Shown here: piece by piece, positions 1 to 9,385 of the stretch
Layout of the letters: the number at the start of each line of letters is the position of its first letter
How positions within the stretch are numbered: the stretch's first letter is position 1
Source of the DNA: an uncultured bacterium
GTDB taxonomy: Bacteria; Sysuimicrobiota; Sysuimicrobiia; Sysuimicrobiales; Sysuimicrobiaceae
Length of the DNA stretch: 64,000 nucleotides
Assembly: GCA_938028835.1 (NCBI GenBank)
Contig: CALIMJ010000008.1
Span: 124,001 to 188,000 of the forward strand
Reading direction: 5' to 3'
The notes under the pieces: model-generated
What the model was told of the DNA's origin: nothing
The model's input: the letters and a program-made list of their open reading frames with translations, nothing else
Databases searched by the model: none
Translations under genes and position numbers: made by a program

Positions 1-303
<303 letters not shown>

Positions 304-312
304 GACCTCCCT

Positions 313-1869
313 TTACCCTCCGGCCTCACCCCAGGGGAGGCCCGACGATCTCGATGCCGTACCGCAGGGCGGTCTCCGCCAGCACGGCCGCGGCTTCTGG
401 CGTGGGCGGACCGCCGGAAGGCGGCAGTTCCGGACGGAGGGCGGGCCGCGCCATGGCGCGGACGAAGTCCTCGAAGTCCCGCCCCGCGGTGACCGTGAGC
501 CAGCGGGCTCGGTCGGAGACGACCCGGTAGGTGTGCGGCACACCTTTCGGAGCCAGCAGGGCTTCTCCGGAACCAATGGTCGGGCAGCGGCGGCGCGCGT
601 CCACCGGTACCCTTCCACCCAGTAGCCCCGGACGTTCCAGAAGGGCCACAGGGAGGCCGCGAGCCGCCGCAGGGTGTTGTGGTCTCCCACCTGGGCCGAC
701 CACTCCAGGACGTGGCGCAGGTTGTCATGCTCCTGTTCCAGCACCGCGAGCCACTGCCGCTGCTCGGGGCCTCGAAGGGCCCGTCCGGCCCGCTCCCCCA
801 GGGCCAACAGGTGGTACGCGAGGCGGACCTCCACCGCCTTCCGCTCACCGGCCGCCTCCAGCCGTTCCAGGCCGAACTCCCGGATGGTGTCCAGCATGCG
901 GAAACGCGGCCCCGCCTCCCGCAGCTGGCTGCGGACGAGGCTCTTGTCCACGAGGCCACGGATCACGTCCAACGCCTCGCCCCGCTCCAACCCGCAGACC
1001 GCTGCCGCGGCGTCCACGTTCCACCCGCTGGGGAACGCGCTCAGGGTGCGGAAGGCGCTCTGCTCCCGAGGAGTCAGCAGGGCGTAGCTCCACCCCACCG
1101 CGGCTCGCAGGGTGCGGTGCCGCTCCGGCACGTCCCGGGCAGAGCGGGTGAGCAGGGACAGCCGGTGGTCCAAGCGTTGTAGGATCGCCTGGGCCGGAAG
1201 GACCTTGAGCACCGGGGCTGCCAGTTCCAGCGCCAGCGGGAGCCCGTCGAGGCGGACGCAGATCTCTGCCACCGCGTGCGCGTTGGCGGGGTTGAGCCGG
1301 AACGTGGGGAGGACGGCGGTGGCCCGGGCAAGCAGCAGGGCGACGGAGGGTACCGCGGCGAGCTGGGCCAAGGAAGGGCGGTTGCGCAGCTCCGGCAGTT
1401 CCAGGGGCTCCAGCGCCACCAGGTGCTCCCCGCGCAGGCCGAGGGGCTCGCGGCTGGTGGCGAGCACTTTCAGGTCGGGGACGGCCTCCAGCAACTGACC
1501 CACGGCTTCCGCGGCTTGGAGCAGGTGCTCGAAGTTGTCCAGGGACAGAAGGACTGTCCGACCTCCCAGGGCCTCCGCGAGCCTCTCCAGGAGCACCCCC
1601 GGCCGTACGGTCCGGACCTGCAGAGCGTGCGCCACCTTGGCCAGCAGCAGGGAAGGATCGCGCAGGGGCACCAAGTCGACGAAAGCGGTCCGGTCGAAAC
1701 GCGAGCGGACGGTCCGCGTGACCTCCACCGCGAGGCGCGTCTTACCTACTCCCGGGGGGCCCGTGAGGGTGAGCAGCCGCACGTCCCGACGCGCGAGCCG
1801 ACCGGTGACCTCCGCGAGCTCCCGCTCCCGCCCCACCAGCGGGTCTTCCGGCGCCGGCAACCACCCCAC
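313..1869 (-). pseudogene. AfsR/LuxR-type NB-ARC-like ATPase, truncated, running out of frame into a cupin C-terminal remnant
   Basis: LVGRERELAEV, GPPGVGKTRLAVEV Walker A, SLDNFEHLL Walker B; homology-like sequence ends near 580, where an alternative frame (ORF 326..703) encodes a cupin-like tail. Confidence 0.7.
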
Positions 1870-1980
1870 CCCACCAGCTTACACCCGAGGAGTAAGGACT
1901 TTCCTCGGTGCCGTGATAGACTGCTGCGTAGGCGGCGGGCCTGTCGGCCTGCCGATGGACTCGCGAGGAGGTGCTGAGGA

Positions 1981-2295
1981 ATGCCAACGGTTTACCTGCC
2001 CGCCCCTCTGCGCCGACTGACCGGGGGCGCGTCCCGGGTCGAGGTTCCCCCGGGCACGGTGGCCGACGTGTTGCGCGCCCTGGACGAGCGGTTCCCCGGC
2101 ATGAGGGCTCAGTTGTGCGACGAGGATGGTTCCGTGCGCGCGTTCATCAACGTGTTCGTGAACGGCTCCGAGATCCGAACCCTGCAGGGGCAGCAGACCC
2201 CCGTGGGAGAGGAGGATGAGGTGTCCATCATTCCCGCCATGGCAGGCGGGAGCCCCCGGAGGTGCCTTTGTCGCAGAGCGGGGATCGGTCGCTAG
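1981..2295 (+). CDS. MoaD/ThiS/CysO-like ubiquitin-fold sulfur carrier with a 14-aa tail after the GG motif
   Basis: beta-grasp pattern ending VSIIPAMAGG followed by SPRRCLCRRAGIGR; adjacent CysM and JAMM genes. Confidence 0.85.
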   Translation: MPTVYLPAPLRRLTGGASRVEVPPGTVADVLRALDERFPGMRAQLCDEDGSVRAFINVFVNGSEIRTLQGQQTPVGEEDEVSIIPAMAGGSPRRCLCRRAGIGR

Positions 2296-2317
2296 CCCCG
2301 GCGTGGCGCTCCTAAGG

Positions 2318-2343
2318 CCCCGGACCCGCCGGGGGGTCCGGGG
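2318..2343 (+). promoter_or_regulatory. hairpin between the CysO-like gene and the ParB-like gene, next to the downstream SD
   Basis: CCCCGGACC...GGTCCGGGG perfect 9-bp arms followed by GGAGGA and the GTG start. Confidence 0.5.
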
Positions 2344-2355
2344 AGGAGGAACGTT

Positions 2356-3216
2356 GTGAGTCCCGGGGCGCCGCGGACACGGGGCAGCGCGCCGGCCACC
2401 GGGCGGGTGGCGCTTCCGGATCTGCGCTTCTTCCCCACCTCTCAGGTCCTCCTGCACGAGGAGTACGACCCCGAACGGGTCGAGCGGCTGGTGCGCCGGA
2501 TCGAGGAGGAGGCGGTGCTGCGGAACCCGCCCCTGGTGGCGGAGCTGGGCGACGGCCGCGTGGTGGTGCTGGACGGCGCCAACCGGGTCACCGCGTTGGA
2601 GCAGCTGGGAGCGCCGCACGTGCTGGTGCAGGTGGTCCCCTACGACGAGCCGTCGGTGGTCCTCGACCGGTGGCACCATCTGCTGGTGGCGCTGCCGGAG
2701 GGTTTCCCGGACCGGTTAGGGGAGGGGCTGCCCGTGGAGCCGACCGATCCGGAGGAGGCCTCCCAGCGCCTGGGCCGCGGGGAGCTCGTGGCGTACGTAC
2801 GTGTGGGGAGCTTCGCCCGGGGGCTCCCGCGAGCCCCCGGCCTCGTGGAGGACGCGGACCGGCTGCGGCGGCTGGTGGCGGCCTACCGGGGCCGCGCGGT
2901 CTACCACCGCGTGGAGTCCGAGGACTTCGACGATCTGACCACGCGGTACGGCGGCGCGCAGGCCCTGGTGGCCTTCGGGCGGTTCCGGAAGGAGGAGATC
3001 CTGGAGCTTGCGCGCAACTCCGCGAAGCTGCCTGCGGGGGTCACGCGGCACATCGTCCCCGGCCGGGCCCTGCGGGTAAACCTTCCCGTGGAGGTGGTCC
3101 TCCGGCACGGGTCGGTGGAGGAGAAGAACGCGTGGTTGCGGGCGTGGATCCAGCAACGGCTGCGGGAGGGGCGGGTCCGTGCCTACCTGGAGCCCACGAT
3201 CCTCTTCGACGAGTGA
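2356..3216 (+). CDS. ParB/Srx-fold protein, candidate free serine kinase (SerK/SbnI-like)
   Basis: N-terminal ParB-like domain (LLHEEYDPERVERLVRRIEEEAVLRNPPLVAELGDGRVVVLDGANRVTALEQLG) in a cysteine-synthase operon; no HTH evident. Confidence 0.65.
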   Translation: MSPGAPRTRGSAPATGRVALPDLRFFPTSQVLLHEEYDPERVERLVRRIEEEAVLRNPPLVAELGDGRVVVLDGANRVTALEQLGAPHVLVQVVPYDEPSVVLDRWHHLLVALPEGFPDRLGEGLPVEPTDPEEASQRLGRGELVAYVRVGSFARGLPRAPGLVEDADRLRRLVAAYRGRAVYHRVESEDFDDLTTRYGGAQALVAFGRFRKEEILELARNSAKLPAGVTRHIVPGRALRVNLPVEVVLRHGSVEEKNAWLRAWIQQRLREGRVRAYLEPTILFDE

Positions 3217-4178
3217 CGGAGCGAAGGAGCGTGCGGAGCGTGGCCTACCGGTTCGAGACGAAGATTCCGAGGATCGGAGAGGACCTGCTGCAGCGGATCG
3301 GCAACACGCCCCTGTTGCGCCTCCGCCGGGTGACCCGAGGGCTGCCGGAGGGCGTGGAGGTGTGCGTGAAGGCGGAGTGGTTCAACCCCGGGGGCTCGGT
3401 GAAGGATCGGCCCGTCCTGCGGATGATCGAGGACGCGGAGCGCGCGGGGCTGCTGACCCCCGACAGGGTGCTGCTGGACTCCACCTCGGGAAACGCGGGC
3501 ATCGCGTACGCCATGATTGGAGCCGCCAAGGGCTACCGGGTGAAGCTGGTGATGCCCGCCAACGCCAGCGAGGAGCGGAAGCGCATGATCCGGGCGTACG
3601 GGGCGGAGCTGGTGTTCAGCGACCCCCTGGAGGGCTCGGACGGGGCCATCCTGCTGGCCCGTCGGATCCACGAGGAGGACCCTGACCGGTACTTCAAGCC
3701 CGACCAGTACAACAACCCCTCCAACTGGAAGGCCCACTACGACACCACGGGGCCGGAGATCCTCGCGCAGACCGAGGGCCGGATCACCCACTTCGTAGGC
3801 ACCCTGGGTACCACGGGCACCGTGGTGGGCGTGGGGCGACGCTTGCGGGAAGCGAACCCCGAGGTGCAGATCGTGGCGGTGGAGCCAGACGATCCGCTGC
3901 ACGGGATCGAAGGGTTGAAGCACATCGCCAGCTCCATCCGGCCGGGGATCTACGACCCCTCGGTCCACCACCGGAAGATCGGGGTCAGCACGGAGGCGGC
4001 GTACGCCATGGCGCGGCGGCTGGCGCGGGAGGAGGGGATGTTCGTGGGAGCTTCCACTGGCGCCGCGGTGTGGGCAGCCCTGCAGGTGGCCCGAGACCTG
4101 CAGGAGGGGCTGGTGGTGGCGCTGGCGCCCGACGGGGGAGACCGGTATCTGAGCACCGCCCTGTGGCGGGACGTATAG
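3213..4178 (+). CDS. cysM: PLP-dependent cysteine synthase (CysM-type)
   Basis: IGNTPLLRLRRV, NPGGSVKDRPVLRMI, STSGNAGIAYAM, GTLGTTGTVVGVGRRLRE; start could be any of the GTGs at 3213-3240. Confidence 0.9.
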   Translation: MTERRSVRSVAYRFETKIPRIGEDLLQRIGNTPLLRLRRVTRGLPEGVEVCVKAEWFNPGGSVKDRPVLRMIEDAERAGLLTPDRVLLDSTSGNAGIAYAMIGAAKGYRVKLVMPANASEERKRMIRAYGAELVFSDPLEGSDGAILLARRIHEEDPDRYFKPDQYNNPSNWKAHYDTTGPEILAQTEGRITHFVGTLGTTGTVVGVGRRLREANPEVQIVAVEPDDPLHGIEGLKHIASSIRPGIYDPSVHHRKIGVSTEAAYAMARRLAREEGMFVGASTGAAVWAALQVARDLQEGLVVALAPDGGDRYLSTALWRDV

Positions 4179-4196
4179 GCGGCCCAGCAGCGCGCG

Positions 4197-4658
4197 GTGT
4201 GGTATTTTGGTGACGTGGCGGACCGGGGAGCTGACCCGCGGACCCAGGCGTCTGAGGCGGAACGGTTGCGGCTGAGTCGGGTTCACCTGGAGGCCATGGT
4301 GGCGCATGCCCGGGCGGAAGCGCCCAACGAGTGCTGCGGTGTCCTGGCGGGGCGGGACGGGAGGGTGGAACGCGTGCGGCCCGTGGCCAACGCGGACCGC
4401 AGTCCGTACACGTACCGCATGGACCCGCATGAGCTGCTGCGGGCGTACCGGGAGGCGGACGCGGAGGGGCTGGAGGTGCTCGGCTACTACCACTCGCACC
4501 CGGCGACCCCCGCGGTGCCCTCCCGCACCGACGTGGCGCGGGCGGTGGACCCGTTTGCGGTGTACGTGATCGTGTCTTTGGCCAGCGAGCCGCCGGAGGT
4601 TCGGGCCTACCGGATTCTGGACGGCCGCTACCGGGAGCTGGAGCTGAGCGTGGGGTGA
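4197..4658 (+). CDS. mec: JAMM/MPN+ metalloprotease (Mec-like)
   Basis: E...GYYHSHPATPAVPSRTD = EXnHSHP-S-D JAMM motif; NECCGVLAG. Confidence 0.9.
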   Translation: MWYFGDVADRGADPRTQASEAERLRLSRVHLEAMVAHARAEAPNECCGVLAGRDGRVERVRPVANADRSPYTYRMDPHELLRAYREADAEGLEVLGYYHSHPATPAVPSRTDVARAVDPFAVYVIVSLASEPPEVRAYRILDGRYRELELSVG

Positions 4659-5116
4659 GGTTCTCAACCCGAGCCGAGTACGGGCTGCGCGCCCTCATCG
4701 ACCTGGCCCTGTTCGGCCACGAGGGGCCGGTGCAGACCCACGACATCGGCCGTCGCCAGGGCCTGCCGGAGCCGTATCTGAACCAGCTGCTGGCGCAGCT
4801 GCGCCGGGCGGGTTTGGTGGTGAGCAAGCGCGGCCCCCACGGGGGCCACCGGCTGGCCCGGCCCCCGGAAACGATCCGGCTCCACGAGGTGTTCCTCGTC
4901 CTGGAGGGTACCACGTCCCCGTGGGAGTGCGTGGATCGCGACGATCCTGACTGCACGTACGCCCACGGTTGCGGGCTCCGGCCCCTGTGGCTGCGTCTGA
5001 AGGAGGCCACCGACGAGGTCCTTCGCAACACCACCCTGGCAGATCTCCTGCCCGTCTTCGCCGTACCCCCTCGCACCTCCCCGGTTCACAGACAGCGGGC
5101 CCGCCCCGTGCTATAA
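4655..5116 (+). CDS. Rrf2-family transcriptional regulator with Cys cluster
   Basis: [18 protein letters not shown]...; [21 protein letters not shown] overlap with the mec stop. Confidence 0.9.
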   Translation: MRFSTRAEYGLRALIDLALFGHEGPVQTHDIGRRQGLPEPYLNQLLAQLRRAGLVVSKRGPHGGHRLARPPETIRLHEVFLVLEGTTSPWECVDRDDPDCTYAHGCGLRPLWLRLKEATDEVLRNTTLADLLPVFAVPPRTSPVHRQRARPVL

Positions 5117-5268
5117 TCGGGCTGGAAAAGCGGCGTCGGTTCGGAACACGATCGGGAACAGGGTTTTCCTGGAAACGCGGGTCGTGCCCGACCGAGTGGG
5201 CTACGGGGGACAGAGCCCCAGGGTGCGTGGTCCAGGAGGGCCCTGTTCCTGCTTTGTGTGGACGTTCC

Positions 5269-5931
5269 ATGGGGATGCCGGTGGCAGGGGAAAAGCAGAC
5301 CCGTCTTTCCCGCCCGCCCGCGTTCGACGGCGCGCCGGGAAGGGAGCGGGATCGCGCTCGATTTGAAGTTCTGGTGCGGGAGCACCTGGACGGCCTCTAC
5401 GGGGCGGCCCTGCGCCTCACCCGCAACCGGGCGGACGCGGAGGACCTGTTGCAGGAGACCCTGCTGAAGGCCTGGCGGTCCTTCCACACCTTCGAGGAGG
5501 GGACCAACGCCCGAGCGTGGCTGTTCCGGATCCTCATGAACGCCCACATCGACCGCTACCGCAAGACCGCCAGGGAACCCGAAACCACCGACGTGGAGGA
5601 CGTGGGCGACTTCTATCTCTACAGCAAGGTACAGGAGTCGGAGCTGCTCCGCAGGGTGGGCGACCCCGAGAAGCTCCTGGAACGGGTGATGGAGCACGAG
5701 GTCCGCGAGGCGCTGGAGTCCCTGCCGGACCACTTCCGGAGTGTGGTGATCCTGGCAGACCTGCAGGGGTTTTCCTACCGGGAGATCGCGGACATCCTGG
5801 GGATCCCCATGGGCACGGTGATGTCCCGGCTGTTCCGAGGCCGGCGGCTGCTGCAGCGGAAGCTGTGGGACTACGTCCGGTCCCACCACCGGATCACCAC
5901 CGCCGAGGAGGGCGCGGCCGTTGGACTGTAG
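5269..5931 (+). CDS. ECF RNA polymerase sigma factor
   Basis: region 2 ([21 protein letters not shown]...[16 protein letters not shown]) and region 4 ([29 protein letters not shown]). Confidence 0.93.
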   Translation: MGMPVAGEKQTRLSRPPAFDGAPGRERDRARFEVLVREHLDGLYGAALRLTRNRADAEDLLQETLLKAWRSFHTFEEGTNARAWLFRILMNAHIDRYRKTAREPETTDVEDVGDFYLYSKVQESELLRRVGDPEKLLERVMEHEVREALESLPDHFRSVVILADLQGFSYREIADILGIPMGTVMSRLFRGRRLLQRKLWDYVRSHHRITTAEEGAAVGL

Positions 5932-6148
5932 GGAGTTCGAGGCCAAGCTGTGGGCGTTCCTGGACGGGGAGCTGGACGCCGCGGCGTGCGCGGAACTGCG
6001 GGCCCACCTGGAGGACTGCCCGGGCTGCCTGGATCACTACCGGTTCGAGGACGCCCTGCGCCTGTTCGTGCGGCGCTGCTGCCAGGAGACCGTCCCCGAC
6101 GCCCTCCGCGCGCGGCTGGACCACCTCCTGGCCCGCCTCGAAGAGTAG
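5921..6148 (+). CDS. zinc-finger anti-sigma factor (ZAS type)
   Basis: small protein overlapping the ECF gene with HLEDCPGC (HxxxCxxC) motif. Confidence 0.85.
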   Translation: MDCREFEAKLWAFLDGELDAAACAELRAHLEDCPGCLDHYRFEDALRLFVRRCCQETVPDALRARLDHLLARLEE

Positions 6149-6223
6149 TTGCGACTCCGGGGCGCGACCCTGGGGGGGGACCGGAATCCCGCCAGCTCCT
6201 GAGATGGTCTAGACTGGTCCCCG

Positions 6224-7117
6224 GTGCGACGGGCGGCCATCGACGTGGGGACTCACTGCGTGCGCCTGTTGGTTGCGGACGTGCAGGACGGGACGGTGCG
6301 CCCCGTGCTCCGGCGGCTGGAAGTCACCCGCTTGGGCGAGGGTGTGGACCGCACCGGGCTGCTCCTGCCGCAGGCCATCGGCCGGACCGTTCGTGCCGTG
6401 CGGACGTTCTGGCGCCTGGCAGAGCAGGCGGGGGCGGAGCGGGTGACGGTGGTGGGGACCAGCGCGGTACGGGAGGCCGCCAACCGCTCCACCCTGATCC
6501 GGGATCTCAAGCCCATCCAGCTGCGGGTGCTCAGCGGGGAGGAGGAGGCAGAGCTGGGCTATCGGGGGGTTCGGGCGGGAGTGCCGGGCGTGGCCGACCC
6601 CCTGGTCGTGGTGGACGTGGGAGGCGGGAGCACGGAGCTGGTGCGCGGGAGCCGGGATCAGGTGCGGTACAGGGTCAGTCTCCCGGTGGGCTCCGTGCGG
6701 CTCACTGAGCGTTACCTGCACGCGGACCCGCCCACGGACGTGGAGGTGCACGCGGCCCGCCAGGAGGTGGCGGAGTGCCTGAGGCCCCACCGGCAAGGTC
6801 TGACAGGCCCCCGGGTGGCTGTGGGCGTGGGGGGGACGGTTACTTCCGTGGCGGCGGTGGACCTGAGCCTAGATCCCTACGACCCGGACCGCGTGCACGG
6901 GCACCGTCTGTCCGCGGCCCGGTTGCGTTCGCTGGCGCGGGGACTGTGTACCATGCCCCTGGCGCTGCGCCGCTGCCTGCCGGGCCTGCTGCCCGAGCGA
7001 GCGGACGTGATCTGCGGGGGTGCCCTGGTGCTGGAGACGGTGGTAGAGGTCCTGCAGTTGGCGGAGGTGGTGGCCAGCGAGGCCGACCTTCTCTGGGGCG
7101 TGATCCTGCACCTGTAG
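6224..7117 (+). CDS. ppx: Ppx/GppA phosphatase family
   Basis: AIDVGTHCVRLLVADV, GTSAVREAANR, VVDVGGGSTELV. Confidence 0.88.
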   Translation: MRRAAIDVGTHCVRLLVADVQDGTVRPVLRRLEVTRLGEGVDRTGLLLPQAIGRTVRAVRTFWRLAEQAGAERVTVVGTSAVREAANRSTLIRDLKPIQLRVLSGEEEAELGYRGVRAGVPGVADPLVVVDVGGGSTELVRGSRDQVRYRVSLPVGSVRLTERYLHADPPTDVEVHAARQEVAECLRPHRQGLTGPRVAVGVGGTVTSVAAVDLSLDPYDPDRVHGHRLSAARLRSLARGLCTMPLALRRCLPGLLPERADVICGGALVLETVVEVLQLAEVVASEADLLWGVILHL

Positions 7118-7167
7118 GCCCTCGGCCACCGACACCTCCCCTGATTTAGCATGGAGGGGCCAAGGCC

Positions 7168-8643
7168 GTGCGGACTAAACTGGGACTCCTCCTTGTGGTG
7201 TTGGCCGCGGTAGTCGGCCTGCTGTGGTCCCTGGGGCTGGGGTTCCCACGGGCACCGGAGGCTGTGGACGCGGTCCGCGTGCGCCGGGGCGATCTGGAGG
7301 TGACCCTGGCCGTTCCTGGAGTGGTGGAGGCGCGGGCGGTGGACCTGGCCTTCCAGGTACCTGGGCGCCTGCGGTGGGTGGTGGCGGAGGGCCAGCAGGT
7401 GGCCGCGGGCGAGGTGGTGGCAGCCCTGGAGGCCGGGGAGCTGGAGGCCGACGCGCAACAGGCCCGCCACGCGCACCGAGCAGCGGAGGGGGAGGTCCTC
7501 AGGGCACGGGCTCAGGTACGGGCAGCCGTAGGGGAGGTCCGCAGGCTCGAAGCGGCCACAGACGCGGCGCGCGCCCAGGTGCGGCAGGCGGAGGCTGCGT
7601 TACGAGCGGCTCGGGCTCGGCTGGCGGAGCTGTTGGCGAACCCGCGGCCGGAGGACGTCCAGCAGGCGGAAGCCGCGGTGAGGTCCGCACGGGCCGCATG
7701 GGAGCAGGCCCGTCAGGTGCTGGAGGCGCAGGAGCGGCTGCACCGGGAGGGTGCGACCAGCCGGGCGCAGCTGGAGGCGGCTCGCGCCCAGCACGACACG
7801 CTGCTAGCGCAGCTTCAACAAGCCCAGGCCCAGCTGGACCGCGTGAGGGCGGGGCCGCCCCAGGAGGCGGTAGCTGCCGCACGGGAGCAGGTGCGCCAAG
7901 CCGAGGCCGGCCGACAGGCTGCCACCTCCCAGCTGCGGCAGGCCGCGGCGGCGCTGCAGGCCGCCTCAGCCGCCTTAGACCAGGCACGCGCCGCGGCCCT
8001 GGCGGCCCTGGAGCGCGCAGCGCAGGCCCGGGCTGCCCGCCGGGCGGCGGAGGAGCGGCTGGCACGGGCTGTGCTGCGGGCGCCCTTTGCGGGTCAGGTG
8101 ACCCGGGTGTACCTGCGGGAGGGTGCTGTGGTCTCGCCAGCCGTTCCGGTCCTCACCCTGGCGGATACCAGCCGGTGGGTGGTGGCGGAGGTGGAGGAGG
8201 CGGACGTGGGCAGGGTTCGCGTGGGCCAGCGCGCCCGGATCACCGCTGACGCCTACCCGGGTCTGGTGGTCCCCGCGAGGGTCGTCCGCGTCGCGGGCCA
8301 GGTGGATACCAGGGTGGGGACGCGGGTGGTGCGCGTCCGACTCGACCTGGAGTCTAGCGGTCCCCTTCGAGTGGGGACCGGGGTGGACGTGGACATCGTG
8401 CTTCGCCGCGTGCCCGGAGCCCTGCTGGTGCCCGTGGAGGCGGTGGCGTCAGCCGCGGACGGTGGAAGCCAGGTGTACCGGGTGGAAGACGGGGTGGTGC
8501 GGGTCCGGTCGGTCCAGACCGGCGAGCGCAACGAGGACCAGGTGGTCGTTCGGGACGGATTGCGGGAGGGTGACTTGGTGGTCGTGGCGGAGCCCGGCAG
8601 GCTGCGGGACGGGCAGCGGGTGCGGGTGCGGTCGGTGCGATGA
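7168..8643 (+). CDS. HlyD/MacA-type efflux periplasmic adaptor with long coiled coil
   Basis: N-terminal [22 protein letters not shown]...[14 protein letters not shown], Ala/Gln/Arg-rich coiled coil, [20 protein letters not shown]. Confidence 0.85.
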   Translation: MRTKLGLLLVVLAAVVGLLWSLGLGFPRAPEAVDAVRVRRGDLEVTLAVPGVVEARAVDLAFQVPGRLRWVVAEGQQVAAGEVVAALEAGELEADAQQARHAHRAAEGEVLRARAQVRAAVGEVRRLEAATDAARAQVRQAEAALRAARARLAELLANPRPEDVQQAEAAVRSARAAWEQARQVLEAQERLHREGATSRAQLEAARAQHDTLLAQLQQAQAQLDRVRAGPPQEAVAAAREQVRQAEAGRQAATSQLRQAAAALQAASAALDQARAAALAALERAAQARAARRAAEERLARAVLRAPFAGQVTRVYLREGAVVSPAVPVLTLADTSRWVVAEVEEADVGRVRVGQRARITADAYPGLVVPARVVRVAGQVDTRVGTRVVRVRLDLESSGPLRVGTGVDVDIVLRRVPGALLVPVEAVASAADGGSQVYRVEDGVVRVRSVQTGERNEDQVVVRDGLREGDLVVVAEPGRLRDGQRVRVRSVR

Positions 8644-9383
8644 TGTCCGTCGTCGAGCTCCGGGACGTCACCAAGGTCTACCGCCTGGGTTCGGTGGAGG
8701 TCCGAGCCCTGCGCGGAGTCCGGCTGCGAATCGAGCCGGGCGAGTTCGTGGCCATCATGGGGCCCTCGGGGTCCGGCAAGTCTACCCTGCTGAACATCGT
8801 GGGCTGCCTGGATCGCCCCACGGACGGCGCGTACCTGTTGGAGGGTCAGGACACCCGGTACCTCAGCGACGACGCCCTCAGCGAGGTGCGCAACCGGAAG
8901 GTGGGCTTCGTGTTCCAGACCTTCAACCTGCTGCCGCGGCTGACGGCCCTGCAGAACGTGGAGCTGCCCCTGCTGTACGCGGGCGTGCCCCGCGCGGCGC
9001 GCCGCCGCCGCGCCGCGGAGTTGCTGGCGCGGGTGGGGCTGGCAGACCGGCTGTCCCACCGCCCGCGGGAGTTGTCGGGCGGCCAGCAGCAGCGGGTGGC
9101 GGTGGCCCGGGCCCTGGCCAACAGCCCGACCATCGTCCTGGCGGACGAGCCCACCGGCAACCTGGACAGCCGGTCCGGGGAGGAAGTGCTGGCCTTGCTC
9201 CAGGAGCTGAACCAGGCAGGCGTCACCATCGCCCTGGTGACCCACGACCGGGAAGTGGCGGAACACGCGCGTCGCATCGTCACCCTGCGGGACGGCCGGG
9301 TGGTGCGGGACGAGCCCGTGGGGTCGCCCCGAGTGGCGCGTGAGGTCCTGCGCCAGATGCCCGAAGAACCGGAGGGGCCCTAG
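8640..9383 (+). CDS. ABC transporter ATP-binding protein, MacB/LolD type
   Basis: [48 protein letters not shown]. Confidence 0.95.
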   Translation: MMSVVELRDVTKVYRLGSVEVRALRGVRLRIEPGEFVAIMGPSGSGKSTLLNIVGCLDRPTDGAYLLEGQDTRYLSDDALSEVRNRKVGFVFQTFNLLPRLTALQNVELPLLYAGVPRAARRRRAAELLARVGLADRLSHRPRELSGGQQQRVAVARALANSPTIVLADEPTGNLDSRSGEEVLALLQELNQAGVTIALVTHDREVAEHARRIVTLRDGRVVRDEPVGSPRVAREVLRQMPEEPEGP

Positions 9384-9385
9384 CC

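Noticed and set aside
2356-3216. Chromosome-partition ParB
   Set aside because: No obvious HTH or GxxRxxA CTPase motif, no parA neighbour, and the context is cysteine biosynthesis
3183-4667. 494-aa minus-strand ORF
   Set aside because: Antisense shadow of cysM/mec
5085-5117. TTCACA...TATAAT as a full sigma-70 promoter for the ECF gene
   Set aside because: The -10 is perfect but the spacing is 21 bp; only the -10 is convincing, so not listed as a feature
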